From: Pseudomonas putida NBRC 14164
GTDB lineage: Bacteria; Pseudomonadota; Gammaproteobacteria; Pseudomonadales; Pseudomonadaceae
Direction of reading: 5' to 3'
Assembly (NCBI RefSeq): GCF_000412675.1
Contig: NC_021505.1
Location: forward strand, 1,296,501-1,360,500
Length of the DNA: 64,000 bases
Every line of letters starts with the position of its first letter. The first letter of the stretch is position 1. Positions 1 through 9,196 of this stretch are shown one piece after another. The notes below the pieces were generated by a model. That model saw only the letters and a list, made by a program, of their open reading frames with translations, was not told where the DNA came from and made no database searches. A program made the position numbers and the translations under genes.

Positions 1-90
1 AGGAGCGGTTTGGCTGCTGAAATCACCTGAAGTTCAGCCCGGAAAATCGCTTGATTTTGCGGGTTGACTTTTGTGTGTGATTTTGCACGA

Positions 91-155
91 ACCCCTATAT
101 GTAGTGGTTCGCTGCGTTCGGGATACAAGATAATGCGGTATTGGGGGCTTTGCAA
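91..155 (-). promoter_or_regulatory. Probable nrdA-type promoter with two NrdR-like boxes, reading off the left edge
   Basis: On the minus strand a sigma-70 promoter can be read: -35 TTGCAA (150-155), a 17-base spacer, -10 TATCTT (127-132). Two imperfect copies of the NrdR box lie at 123-136 (ATACAAGATAATGC), across the -10, and at 91-106 (ACCCCTATATGTAGTG), just past the predicted start. Their centres are 31 bases apart, about three helical turns, which is the usual spacing for paired NrdR boxes before ribonucleotide reductase genes. The regulated gene would lie to the left of position 1, so its identity as nrdA is inferred from the boxes and from remembered P. putida gene order. Confidence 0.6.
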
Positions 156-165
156 GGCGAGCGCC

Positions 166-174
166 TGTGGATAA
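166..174 (-). promoter_or_regulatory. DnaA box
   Basis: Minus-strand TTATCCACA is a perfect DnaA box. It lies about 11 bases upstream of the -35 of the promoter at 127-155. In other bacteria DnaA acts at nrdAB promoters, which fits the NrdR-like boxes next to it. A single box in a promoter does not indicate an origin. Confidence 0.55.
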
Positions 175-408
175 CGTGTGCGTACTTTGTGAGTGAATGG
201 TGGGTATTCGCTGTAGGCCTTGTGCCAAGTGGTTTGCAGTATTTTTCTGCACCTTGCTGCCCCAGGGCAGTTTTTTTCGGGCGCGAACCCTATCACAAAA
301 AACGGTTCAGTCGAGGGGGCGGCGGGCGGTTTGGCAGCGCCGGAGGTGCTACTGAGTATCCAGAGGGGATGTTGCCTTTTGGTTAAAGGGTTATGTTCTT
401 TGTATCGG

Positions 409-485
409 CGCCTTCGCAGCACAAGGCTGCTCCTACAGAAGAGCGCCGTATCCTGCAGGAGCAGCCTTGTGCTGCGAAGAGGCCG
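409..485. repeat. REP pair (inverted), TTCGCAGCACAAGGCTGC type
   Basis: Two inverted copies of the REP type with core TTCGCAGCACAAGGCTGC face each other (about 413-436 and 458-481). They end 36 bases before the response-regulator start. Such pairs are typical extragenic elements of the P. putida group. Nothing gene-like is seen between the DnaA box at 174 and this pair. Confidence 0.8.
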
Positions 486-521
486 GTACAGCTAATAAAA
501 CAACAAGCAAAGGCAGAGGCC

Positions 522-1220
522 ATGGACCACCCCGTACCCCGCATCCTCATTGTCGAAGACGACCAGCGCCTGGCCGAGCTCACCGCCGAGTACCTGCAGG
601 CCAACGGATTCGAGGTCGCGGTGGAGGGGGATGGCGCCCGTGCCGCGCGGCGTATCGTCGACAGCCAGCCCGACCTGGTCATCCTCGACCTCATGCTGCC
701 TGGCGAGGACGGCCTGAGCATCTGCCGCCGGGTGCGCAGCCAGTACCCCGGGCCGATCCTCATGCTCACCGCACGCAGCGACGAACTCGACCAGGTCCAG
801 GGCCTGGACCTGGGTGCCGACGACTACGTCTGCAAACCGGTACGCCCACGCCTGCTGCTGGCGCGTATCCAGGCCCTGCTGCGGCGCAGCGAAGCCGTGG
901 ACAGCAAGCGCCAGGAGGTGACCTTTGGCGAACTGCGTATCGACAACCGACTGCGCGAGGCGCGCCTGGGCGAACAGCTGATCGAGCTGACCGGCGCCGA
1001 ATTCGACCTGCTCTGGCTGCTGGCCAGCAACGCCGGCCGGGTACTGACCCGCGAACAGATCTTCACCGCTTTGCGTGGCGTGGGCTACGACGGCCAGGAC
1101 CGCTCCATCGACATCCGTATCTCGAAAATCCGCCCCAAGATCGGCGATGACCCGCTTCAGCCACGGCTGATCAAGACCCTGCGCAGCAAGGGGTACCTGT
1201 TTGTCGGCGAAGCGCCATGA
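522..1220 (+). CDS. OmpR/PhoB-family response regulator (RstA-like)
   Basis: A 232-residue DNA-binding response regulator, partner of the adjacent kinase. The receiver domain opens with ILIVEDD (acidic pocket) and has the phosphoacceptor Asp in DLVILDLMLPGEDG, the switch Thr in LTAR and the conserved Lys in CKPV. The C-terminal half is a winged helix with LTGAEFDLLWLLASNAG and a recognition-helix region near DRSIDIRISKIR. The frame is open further upstream, but that part crosses a REP pair; the ATG at 522 follows AGGCAGAGG and gives a normal family length. Its stop overlaps the kinase start (ATGA). RstA is the closest family I recognise; the signal is unknown. Confidence 0.9.
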   Translation: MDHPVPRILIVEDDQRLAELTAEYLQANGFEVAVEGDGARAARRIVDSQPDLVILDLMLPGEDGLSICRRVRSQYPGPILMLTARSDELDQVQGLDLGADDYVCKPVRPRLLLARIQALLRRSEAVDSKRQEVTFGELRIDNRLREARLGEQLIELTGAEFDLLWLLASNAGRVLTREQIFTALRGVGYDGQDRSIDIRISKIRPKIGDDPLQPRLIKTLRSKGYLFVGEAP

Positions 1221-2824
1221 ACAACTCGATCTTTCTGCGTATCTACGGTGGCATGCTGGCTGTGCTGGTGTTGGTGGCGCTGCTCGGCGTGCTCACCCTG
1301 CACCTGGTCAACGAAGTGCGCGCCGCCCAGCACCGCGAGGGCCTGGCCCAAGGCACGTTCAGCCTGATGGCTGACAACCTGGCGCAGCAGAATGCAACCG
1401 AACGCAAGCGCTCGCTGCTGATCTGGGAGCGATTGCTCGGTGTGCCGCTGGCGCTGCAGCCGATGACTGCGCGCAGCCTCGACGGCGGCCAGCGGGCGCG
1501 CCTGTATCGCGGCCTGGTGGTGGTCGAGAAGACGGGCCCGCATGCGGCGCAAGTGCTGCGCAAGGTCGGCCAGGAAGACCTGATGCTGGTGGCGCAGATC
1601 AAACAGATAAGCGAGCAACTGGCGCGGGCCACGCTGTATCTGTTGGCTGACGAACTGGTGCGCTACCCGATCACCGAGCAGCAGCAGCGGCTGGCCCAGA
1701 TCAAGCAGGAGAAGGGCTTTGGCTTTGGCGTCGCGCTGCAGCGCATCGAGCGGGTAAGCCTGGACGATGACCAGCGGCGTCGGGTCGAGGAGGGCGACAC
1801 GGTCATGGCGCTGGGCAAGGATGGCGACTCGATCCGTGTGTTTGCCGGGCTGGCTGGCTCGCCCTGGGTGCTGGAAATAGGCCCGTTGTACCAGCTCAAC
1901 CCATATCCGCCGCAGTTGCTGATCCTGATTGCCTTCCTTGGCCTGTGCCTGATCGGCCTGGTGGTCTACCTGCTGGTGCGCCAGCTGGAGCGCCGCGTGT
2001 CGGGCCTGGAGATTGCCGCCACACGCATCGCCCAGGGCAGCCTGGACACCCGCGTGCCCGCAGGCGACGCCGACTCGGTAGGGCGGCTGGCCGCCGCCTT
2101 CAACGGCATGGCCGAGCACCTGCAGCGCTCGCTGAGCATGCAGCGCGAGCTGGTGCGGGCGGTGTCCCACGAGTTGCGTACGCCGGTTGCGCGCCTGCGC
2201 TTTGGCCTGGAGATGATCGAAAGTGCCACCACCGAACAGGCACGGGCCAAGCATCTGGCCGGCATGGACGGGGATATCCAGGACCTCGACAAGCTGGTCG
2301 ACGAAATGCTGACCTACGCCCGCCTGGAGCAAGGCGCGCCGGCCTTGAAGTTCCAGCGGGTCGACCTGGACGCCTTGCTCGCGCGGGTGATCGAAGAGCT
2401 GGCACCGTTGCGTGCCGAGGTGCGGGTAGTGCGCGGCGACTGCCAGGGCGCGGATGCCGAAGGCGCCTGGGTCGAGGCCGAGCCGCGGTACTTGCACCGG
2501 GCACTGCAGAACCTGGTCGGCAACGCCATGCGCCATGCCGGTTCTGAGGTGCGCGTGAGTTACCAGTTGGGGCAGCAGCGGTGCCGCATTGATGTCGAAG
2601 ATGACGGCCCCGGCATCCCCGAGGGCTTCTGGGACCGTATCTTCACCCCGTTCACCCGCCTGGACGACAGCCGCACCCGTGCTTCGGGTGGGCACGGCCT
2701 GGGCCTGTCGATCGTGCGGCGAATCATTTACTGGCACACGGGCCGGGCGACGGTGGGGCGCAGCGAAGCGTTGGGTGGCGCCTGCTTCAGCCTGAACTGG
2801 CCACGCCAGCAAGCGCCACAGTAA
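1217..2824 (+). CDS. Two-component sensor histidine kinase (RstB-like)
   Basis: A 535-residue inner-membrane kinase, translationally coupled to the regulator by an ATGA overlap. TM1 is near residues 7-28, a periplasmic sensor region follows, and TM2 is near 235-255 (LLILIAFLGLCLIGLVVYLL). A HAMP linker leads to the H-box VSHELRTPVARLRFG, whose His is the phosphorylation site. The ATP-binding part shows an N box (LVGNAMRHAG), a G1 box (DDGPGIPE) and a G2 box (GHGLGLSIV). It should phosphorylate the 522-1220 product. The stimulus cannot be read from the sequence. Confidence 0.9.
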   Translation: MNNSIFLRIYGGMLAVLVLVALLGVLTLHLVNEVRAAQHREGLAQGTFSLMADNLAQQNATERKRSLLIWERLLGVPLALQPMTARSLDGGQRARLYRGLVVVEKTGPHAAQVLRKVGQEDLMLVAQIKQISEQLARATLYLLADELVRYPITEQQQRLAQIKQEKGFGFGVALQRIERVSLDDDQRRRVEEGDTVMALGKDGDSIRVFAGLAGSPWVLEIGPLYQLNPYPPQLLILIAFLGLCLIGLVVYLLVRQLERRVSGLEIAATRIAQGSLDTRVPAGDADSVGRLAAAFNGMAEHLQRSLSMQRELVRAVSHELRTPVARLRFGLEMIESATTEQARAKHLAGMDGDIQDLDKLVDEMLTYARLEQGAPALKFQRVDLDALLARVIEELAPLRAEVRVVRGDCQGADAEGAWVEAEPRYLHRALQNLVGNAMRHAGSEVRVSYQLGQQRCRIDVEDDGPGIPEGFWDRIFTPFTRLDDSRTRASGGHGLGLSIVRRIIYWHTGRATVGRSEALGGACFSLNWPRQQAPQ

Positions 2825-2827
2825 AGG

Positions 2828-3529
2828 TCAGACGCTGACCAGGCTGAGCAGGTGGCCGTCCTGCAGGCAGAACTGGCCTTGCAACTCGGCGCCTTGGCGC
2901 CACTGCGGCGACAGGTCGGTGAGCAGGCGCAGGCGGGCCAGGCCTTCGGTGGACCAGTCCAGCACTTCGGCGTGTTCGAAATAGAAGCGCTGGCGGGTCA
3001 GCGGGTAGAGGGTCTTGAACAGGCTTTCCTTCAGCGAGAAGGTCAGGGTGACCGTCAGGCCGAGTTGACGGTGGTCCAGGCGTTCGAGCTCGGGCGGGGT
3101 GAGGATTTCGGCCATCAGCCGTTCGGCGCGTTCGTCATCCAGCAAGGCCTCCTGATCCAGGCCCAGGCCCTGGCAACTGCCCTCGGCGGCGACTACGGCG
3201 GCGGCCCAGCCTTTGCCGTGGGTGATCGAGCCGCGAACGCCCGCCGGCCAGATCGGCGAGCGGTCCTCATGGGTGCCGGGCACGTAGTCGCGACCGTCCA
3301 GGCGCTGCAGCGCCGCGCGCGCGCATACGCGACCGGCCAGGTACTCAGCCTGGCGCTTGGCCACCGAGCGCTGCAGGCTGGCACTGGGCACGACGCCAGC
3401 GCGCTGGAAGTCGTCGGGTGCCAGGTGGGCAGGGTCGAAGGCGCAACTGACCAGCACCGCGCCGGGCAGCGGGCGAGGCAAGGGCCAGTGGTGCTGGAGC
3501 GGGGCGCAGCAGGCGGGGAGAGTGTTCAT
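2828..3529 (-). CDS. 4'-phosphopantetheinyl transferase (Sfp/EntD/PcpS type)
   Basis: A 233-residue enzyme that moves the phosphopantetheine arm of CoA onto a Ser of carrier proteins; in pseudomonads one such enzyme can serve both fatty-acid and siderophore synthesis. Family motifs in order are GSITHGKGWAAAVV, the metal-binding GLDQE (usually G-I/L-D-x-E) and the signature FSLKESLFKTLYP. The frame stays open upstream, but the ATG at 3529 begins MNTLPACCAPLQ, gives the usual length and clears the REP pair behind it. It converges on the RstB-like gene with only three bases between stops. Confidence 0.85.
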   Translation of the reverse strand: MNTLPACCAPLQHHWPLPRPLPGAVLVSCAFDPAHLAPDDFQRAGVVPSASLQRSVAKRQAEYLAGRVCARAALQRLDGRDYVPGTHEDRSPIWPAGVRGSITHGKGWAAAVVAAEGSCQGLGLDQEALLDDERAERLMAEILTPPELERLDHRQLGLTVTLTFSLKESLFKTLYPLTRQRFYFEHAEVLDWSTEGLARLRLLTDLSPQWRQGAELQGQFCLQDGHLLSLVSV

Positions 3530-3576
3530 GGCGCTATTGTGCCAGCCGCAGCGGCGGTGTGGGAGGTGGGATTGCT

Positions 3577-3695
3577 GGGGCTGCGTTGCAGCCCATCGCC
3601 GGCAAGCCAGCTCCCACAGGTGTTGCGCAGGGCTTGAGGTTTGCGCTGTGCTTGTGGGGGCTGGCTTGTCGGTGATGGGCCGCACAGCGGCCCCC
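3577..3695. repeat. REP pair (inverted), ATCGCCGGCAAGCCAGCTCCCACA type
   Basis: Two inverted copies of the ATCGCCGGCAAGCC REP type, each flanked by a GC hairpin (GGCTGCGTTGCAGCC on the left, GGGCCGCACAGCGGCCC on the right). They fill the gap between two minus-strand genes and may end transcription of the hydrolase gene. Confidence 0.75.
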
Positions 3696-3703
3696 GACAA
3701 TCC

Positions 3704-4495
3704 TTATTTGAACACCTGCTTGAAGAACGCCTGCATATCCGCCCAGGAACTCTCGTCCGCCGCCTTGTTATAGCCAATGTCCGGCCCCCCATGTTCGCCA
3801 TGGCTCAGCCGGTCAGCATCGGGGTTGGTAAACCCATGCTTGGCGCCGTCAATGCTGACGAACTGATAGTTGACCTTGGCCGCATCCATTTCCGCCTTGA
3901 ACGCGTCCACCTGCTGCGGGGTGACCATGCTGTCCGCAGCGCCATGTTCAACCAGGATGTCCGCACGTACTACGCCAGGCTTGGCCGGCGTCTGGGTGGC
4001 CAGCGCGCCATGGAAGCTCACCACGCCGTCCAGCTTCTCGCCCCTGCGTGCGGCATCAAGCACCACCTTGCCGCCAAAGCAGTAGCCCACAGCGCCCAGT
4101 TGGTGCTTGTTGACGTTCGGCTGCTTTTTCAGCAACTCCAGGCCCGCGTCGAAGCGCGCTGCTGCCGCGGCCGGGTCCTTCATCGCTTCGGCCATGAAAG
4201 CCTGGGCATCCTGCGGATGCTCGGTGTGCTTGCCATCGCCATACATGTCGATGGCCAGCGCTTTGTAGCCCAGGGCCGCGAGGTCTCGTGCACGGCGCTT
4301 GGCATAGTCGTTCAGGCCCCACCATTCATGCACCACGACGATGCCTGGGCGTTTGTCGTCCAACGCATCGTCGTAGGCGTAGTAGCCGACCAGGCGGTTG
4401 CCGTCGGCGTCCTGATAGGGAATTTCACGGGTCACAACCGCCGCTTGGGCGAGGGCGGCGCTGCACATCAGGGTCAGGGCCAGCAGGGCACGCAT
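3704..4495 (-). CDS. Exported dienelactone hydrolase family protein
   Basis: A 263-residue alpha/beta hydrolase. The first 18 residues (MRALLALTLMCSAALAQA) look like a Sec signal peptide, so it probably acts in the periplasm, unlike cytoplasmic ClcD-type enzymes. The family triad is visible: Cys in GYCFGG, Asp in HGAADSMV and His in AKHGFTNP, with the HEWWG motif near residue 57. No aromatic-degradation genes are nearby, so a true dienelactone substrate is doubtful; a general ester hydrolase is more likely. It is divergent from oprH, whose PhoP-box array lies between them. Confidence 0.85.
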   Translation of the reverse strand: MRALLALTLMCSAALAQAAVVTREIPYQDADGNRLVGYYAYDDALDDKRPGIVVVHEWWGLNDYAKRRARDLAALGYKALAIDMYGDGKHTEHPQDAQAFMAEAMKDPAAAAARFDAGLELLKKQPNVNKHQLGAVGYCFGGKVVLDAARRGEKLDGVVSFHGALATQTPAKPGVVRADILVEHGAADSMVTPQQVDAFKAEMDAAKVNYQFVSIDGAKHGFTNPDADRLSHGEHGGPDIGYNKAADESSWADMQAFFKQVFK

Positions 4496-4525
4496 CTTTA
4501 CTACTCCTTGTCTTGCAGACAGTTC

Positions 4526-4564
4526 GTTCAGCCGAGGTTCAGCCAGGGTTCAGTCGCGGTTCAG
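4526..4564 (+). promoter_or_regulatory. PhoP box array before oprH-phoP-phoQ
   Basis: GTTCAG occurs four times at 4526, 4537, 4548 and 4559, exactly 11 bases apart. Direct hexamer repeats with this period are the hallmark of a PhoP box, here in two tandem copies. A weak -10 candidate TACTCT lies at 4576-4581, 11 bases after the last repeat, as expected when PhoP replaces the -35 contact. oprH starts at 4625, so this is most simply the autoregulated promoter of oprH-phoP-phoQ. Confidence 0.8.
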
Positions 4565-4624
4565 GGTGCCCTCCTTACTCTAGCTTCCAGACCGAAACAG
4601 CGCACCCAACTGGAGTTACCAGCC

Positions 4625-5230
4625 ATGAAAACCTTCAACACCCTGCTTGCCGCCATGGCCGTCTGTGCCGCTGGCATCACCACTGCCCAGGCCGCCGACG
4701 ACAACTTCGCCAGCCTCACCTACGGCCAGACCAGCGACAAGGTTCGCAAGTCCGGCCTGCTGCAACGCAACACCGACCAGCTCAACGCCGATGGCATCAT
4801 CGGCAAGGACGACACCTGGGGTGTACGTGTGGGCAAGATCAACGATCAGGGCCGCTACTACATGACCTACGACAACGTCTCGGGTGACCACAGTGGCCTG
4901 AAGTTGCGCCAGGAAAACCTGCTGGGCAGCTACGACCTGTTCCTGCCGGTGGGCGATACCACCAAACTGTTCGGCGGTGGCAGCCTGGGCATGACCAAGC
5001 TCACCCAGGACTCGCCAGGCGCCAGCCGGGATACCGACTACGGTTATGCCTACGGCCTGCAGGCCGGCGTGATCCAGGACATCACCGACAAGGCTTCGGT
5101 GGAACTGGGCTACCGTTACCTGCGCACCAATGCCGCGACCGAAGTGGGCGCGCATGGCGGGCCGAAGGACGGCACCCTGCGTCTGACCAGCAGCGCGCAG
5201 ACCTATCTGGCAGCGAGCTACAAGTTCTGA
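4625..5230 (+). CDS. oprH: Outer membrane protein OprH
   Basis: A 201-residue protein with a clear signal peptide (cleavage after TTAQA, near residue 23) and amphipathic strands ending in the aromatic LAASYKF typical of outer-membrane barrels. OprH is an eight-stranded, LPS-binding barrel induced by low Mg2+ through PhoPQ; the genes downstream are exactly phoP and phoQ. The start at 4625 follows TGGAG. A REP pair separates it from phoP, so the operon may have uneven expression across the gap. Confidence 0.93.
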   Translation: MKTFNTLLAAMAVCAAGITTAQAADDNFASLTYGQTSDKVRKSGLLQRNTDQLNADGIIGKDDTWGVRVGKINDQGRYYMTYDNVSGDHSGLKLRQENLLGSYDLFLPVGDTTKLFGGGSLGMTKLTQDSPGASRDTDYGYAYGLQAGVIQDITDKASVELGYRYLRTNAATEVGAHGGPKDGTLRLTSSAQTYLAASYKF

Positions 5231-5250
5231 CCAGCGAGCCGCGTTATCCT

Positions 5251-5402
5251 GTACCGGCCTCTTCGCGGGCACGCCCGCTCCCACAGGGACTGCACAAACC
5301 TCGGAAACCGTGCAGTACCTGTGGCTTCTGCACGTGCTGCACAATTTTCAGAAACTGTGCAGTCTCTGTGGGAGCGGGCGTGCCCGCGAAAGGGCCGGTA
5401 CA
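5251..5402. repeat. REP pair (inverted) between oprH and phoP, TTCGCGGGCACGCCCGCTCCCACA type
   Basis: Two inverted copies of the TTCGCGGGCACGCCCGC REP type at the ends enclose about 75 bases that carry three short CTGCAC/GTGCAG-rich repeats. The pair sits inside the oprH-phoP-phoQ operon, where a strong RNA hairpin could hold oprH mRNA above phoPQ mRNA. That effect is inferred. Confidence 0.8.
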
Positions 5403-5426
5403 GGCATTACATACAAGGAGCTGCAC

Positions 5427-6104
5427 ATGAAACTGCTGGTGGTCGAGGACGAAGCCCTGCTTCGCCATCACCTCTACACCCGCCTGGGCGAAAGCGGCCA
5501 TGTGGTCGAGGCGGTCGCCGATGCCGAGGAGGCGCTGTACCAGGCCGGGCAGTACCACTTCGACCTCGCCATCATCGACCTGGGCCTGCCCGGTATCAGT
5601 GGCCTGGAACTGATCACGCGCCTGCGCAGCCAGGACAAGACTTTCCCCATTCTCATCCTCACCGCCCGCGGCAACTGGCAGGACAAGGTCGAGGGCCTGG
5701 CCGCCGGTGCCGACGACTATCTGGTCAAACCGTTCCAGTTCGAAGAGCTCGAAGCGCGGCTGAATGCCCTGTTGCGCCGCTCCAGCGGCTTCACCCAGTC
5801 GACCATCGCCGCAGGCCCCTTGGTACTCGACCTCAACCGCAAGCAGGCCACCCTCGACGACCAGCCCCTGGCGCTGACCGCCTACGAGTACCGCATTCTG
5901 GAATACCTGATGCGCCATCATCAGCAGGTGGTGGCCAAGGATCGCCTGATGGAGCAGCTGTACCCAGGCGACGAGGAGCGCGACCCCAATGTCATCGAAG
6001 TACTGGTCGGCCGCCTGCGCCGCAAGCTTGAGGGCGAGCACGGCTTCAAACCCATCGACACCGTGCGCGGCCTGGGCTACCTGTTCACCGAGCGCTGCCG
6101 ATGA
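5427..6104 (+). CDS. phoP: Response regulator PhoP
   Basis: A 225-residue OmpR-family regulator. The receiver domain has LLVVEDEA, the phosphoacceptor Asp in DLAIIDLGLPGISG, LTARGNW and the Lys in LVKPFQFEE; the winged helix includes LTAYEYRILEYL and a C-terminal TVRGLGYLFTERC. It controls Mg2+ limitation and cationic-peptide responses and should bind the repeats at 4526-4564. AAGGAG precedes the ATG at 5427. The upstream extension of the frame crosses REP sequence and is not coding. Its stop overlaps phoQ (ATGA). Confidence 0.93.
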   Translation: MKLLVVEDEALLRHHLYTRLGESGHVVEAVADAEEALYQAGQYHFDLAIIDLGLPGISGLELITRLRSQDKTFPILILTARGNWQDKVEGLAAGADDYLVKPFQFEELEARLNALLRRSSGFTQSTIAAGPLVLDLNRKQATLDDQPLALTAYEYRILEYLMRHHQQVVAKDRLMEQLYPGDEERDPNVIEVLVGRLRRKLEGEHGFKPIDTVRGLGYLFTERCR

Positions 6105-7447
6105 TCCGCTCGCTGCGGGTACGCCTGATGCTGGCCGCAGCAGTACTGGCCTTGCTGTTCATGCTGGCGCTGCTGCCGGCCTTGCAGAAGGCCTTCAGCC
6201 TGGCGCTGCAGGAGTCGATCGAGCAGCGCCTGGCTTCGGATGTGACCACGCTGATTTCCGCCGCGCGCATCGAGCATGGTCAGTTGCAGATGCCGGCCCT
6301 GCTGCCGGACGAGCGCTATAACCTGCCGTACACGGGCCTGCTCGGTTATATCTTCGACCGCGACGGCAACCTGGTCTGGCAGTCGCGGGCCACCGCCGAC
6401 CGGCACATCAACTACCGCCCGCGCTACGACGGGCGTGGCAATGAGTTCGCCCGTATTCATCAAGCAGATGGCGAAGAGTTCTTTGTCTACGACGTCGAGG
6501 TAAAGCTGCTGGGGGGCCAGAGTGCCGCCTACAGCATTGTCGCCCTGCAGCCGGTGAGCGAGTACAAGGCCACCCTCAACGGCCTGCGCGAGAAGCTCTA
6601 CCTGGGCTTCGGTGCTGCCTTGCTGGCGCTGATGGTGCTGCTATGGGCTGGCCTGACCTGGGGCCTGCGCTCGTTGCGCCGGCTTAGCCACGAGCTGGAT
6701 GAAGTGGAGTCGGGCGCGCGCGATGGCCTGAGCGGCGAGCACCCGCGCGAGCTGCTGCGCCTCACCCGTTCGCTCAACCGCCTGTTGCGCAGTGAACGTG
6801 AGCAGCGCACGCGCTACCGCGACTCGCTGGACGACCTGGCGCACAGCCTGAAGACGCCGCTGGCGGTGTTGCAAGGCGTGGGCGAAAGCCTGCAGCAGCG
6901 CAGCGGTGAGCGCGAGCAGGCGCGGGTGCTGCAAAGCCAGATCGAGCGCATGAGCCAGCAGATCGACTATCAGCTGCAACGCGCCAGCCTGCGCAAGAGC
7001 GGCCTGGTGCGCCACAGCGTGAGGCTGCGGCCGTTGCTCGACAGCCTGTGCAGCACCTTGGCCAAGGTGTACCGGGACAAGCGGGTGAACGTGACGCTGG
7101 AACTGCCCGATGCGGCGCAGGTGCCGATGGAGCAGGGCGCCTTGCTGGAAATGCTCGGCAACCTGCTGGAAAACGCCTACCGCCTGAGCCTGGGCCAGGT
7201 GCGGGTGAGCCTTGAGCAGGCGCCCGGGCAGCTGGCCTTATGTATCGAAGACGATGGGCCGGGGGTGCCGGCCGACCAGCGTGAGCGCATTCTGGAGCGC
7301 GGCGAGCGGCTGGACAGCCAGCACCCCGGGCAGGGGATCGGGCTGGCGGTGGTCAAGGACATTGTCGACAGCTATGACGCCGAGCTCAGCCTGGGGGATT
7401 CGCCCTTGGGTGGCGCGGCGTTCAGGATCACTTTCCACCTGGACTGA
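6101..7447 (+). CDS. phoQ: Sensor histidine kinase PhoQ
   Basis: A 448-residue membrane kinase paired with PhoP by a four-base overlap. TM1 is near residues 10-30, a periplasmic sensor domain spans about 30-165, and TM2 is near 166-188. The H-box is DDLAHSLKTPLAVLQ; the ATPase part has an N box (LGNLLENAYR), a G1 box (DDGPGVPAD) and GQGIGLAVV. The family senses divalent cations and antimicrobial peptides in the periplasm. Confidence 0.92.
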   Translation: MIRSLRVRLMLAAAVLALLFMLALLPALQKAFSLALQESIEQRLASDVTTLISAARIEHGQLQMPALLPDERYNLPYTGLLGYIFDRDGNLVWQSRATADRHINYRPRYDGRGNEFARIHQADGEEFFVYDVEVKLLGGQSAAYSIVALQPVSEYKATLNGLREKLYLGFGAALLALMVLLWAGLTWGLRSLRRLSHELDEVESGARDGLSGEHPRELLRLTRSLNRLLRSEREQRTRYRDSLDDLAHSLKTPLAVLQGVGESLQQRSGEREQARVLQSQIERMSQQIDYQLQRASLRKSGLVRHSVRLRPLLDSLCSTLAKVYRDKRVNVTLELPDAAQVPMEQGALLEMLGNLLENAYRLSLGQVRVSLEQAPGQLALCIEDDGPGVPADQRERILERGERLDSQHPGQGIGLAVVKDIVDSYDAELSLGDSPLGGAAFRITFHLD

Positions 7448-7455
7448 TTTGTAGC

Positions 7456-7496
7456 CTGTACCGGCCCATTCGCGGGTAAACCTGCTCCCACAGGGA
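7456..7496 (+). repeat. Single REP element, TTCGCGGGTAAACCTGCTCCCACA type
   Basis: One copy of the TTCGCGGG REP type lies eight bases past the phoQ stop, starting with CTGTACCGGCC. No inverted partner is visible nearby. Confidence 0.7.
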
Positions 7497-7517
7497 TCGC
7501 CCAGCCTTCGAATGCTG

Positions 7518-7572
7518 GGCGGATTCCCGCCATCCCCCCTGTACAAAACCCGCCACCGGGCGGAAATCCGCC
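7518..7572. promoter_or_regulatory. Two dyad sites upstream of the dctA sigma-54 promoter (probable enhancer sites)
   Basis: Two near-identical dyads, GGCGGATTCCCGCC (7518-7531) and GGCGGAAATCCGCC (7559-7572), are centred 41 bases apart, about four helical turns. They lie roughly 150 and 110 bases upstream of the start expected for the sigma-54 promoter at 7652. That is where an NtrC-family activator binds, and for dctA the known activator is DctD. The assignment to DctD is inferred. Confidence 0.6.
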
Positions 7573-7651
7573 AGCCTTCCTCAGGCAAATCGCCCTGTCG
7601 TTGGGCATTTATCCCTAGCAAACAGGGCCCTTGCACCCTTCATGGGCATTT

Positions 7652-7667
7652 TGGCACCACCCTTGCT
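7652..7667 (+). promoter_or_regulatory. Sigma-54 promoter of dctA
   Basis: TGGCAC, five bases, TTGCT matches the -24/-12 consensus at every conserved base, with GG and GC separated by ten bases. The gene downstream is dctA, a classic RpoN target under DctB/DctD control. The predicted start is near 7677, leaving a leader of about 120 bases. Confidence 0.85.
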
Positions 7668-7796
7668 ATTGATCTTCGCAGAGGCCTGCCCAGGCAGCTC
7701 GAACACAACGACAAATCCCTCCAAGTGCAGGAGGGTTAGCGATTCAGGTGCCCCATCACCCTGGGAAGGGTGAACCGGCACACTTGAGGAAAATGA

Positions 7797-9122
<1,326 letters not shown>

Positions 9123-9144
9123 TCGCGCGGCTATAGAACGAAAG

Positions 9145-9169
9145 AGGCGACCCTAGGGTCGCCTTTTTC
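9145..9169 (+). terminator. Rho-independent terminator of dctA
   Basis: AGGCGACCCTAGGGTCGCCT is a perfect palindrome (9145-9164) and runs into a T tract. Confidence 0.85.
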
Positions 9170-9196
9170 ATGTGCGCTATTCGCGTCGGTGCGTGG

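Noticed and set aside
166..174. A replication origin at the DnaA box
   Set aside because: One box only, no AT-rich unwinding region and no dnaA or dnaN next to it.
1157..2812. A 551-codon minus-strand frame opposite the RstB-like kinase
   Set aside because: Same reason: shadow of a gene with full kinase motifs.
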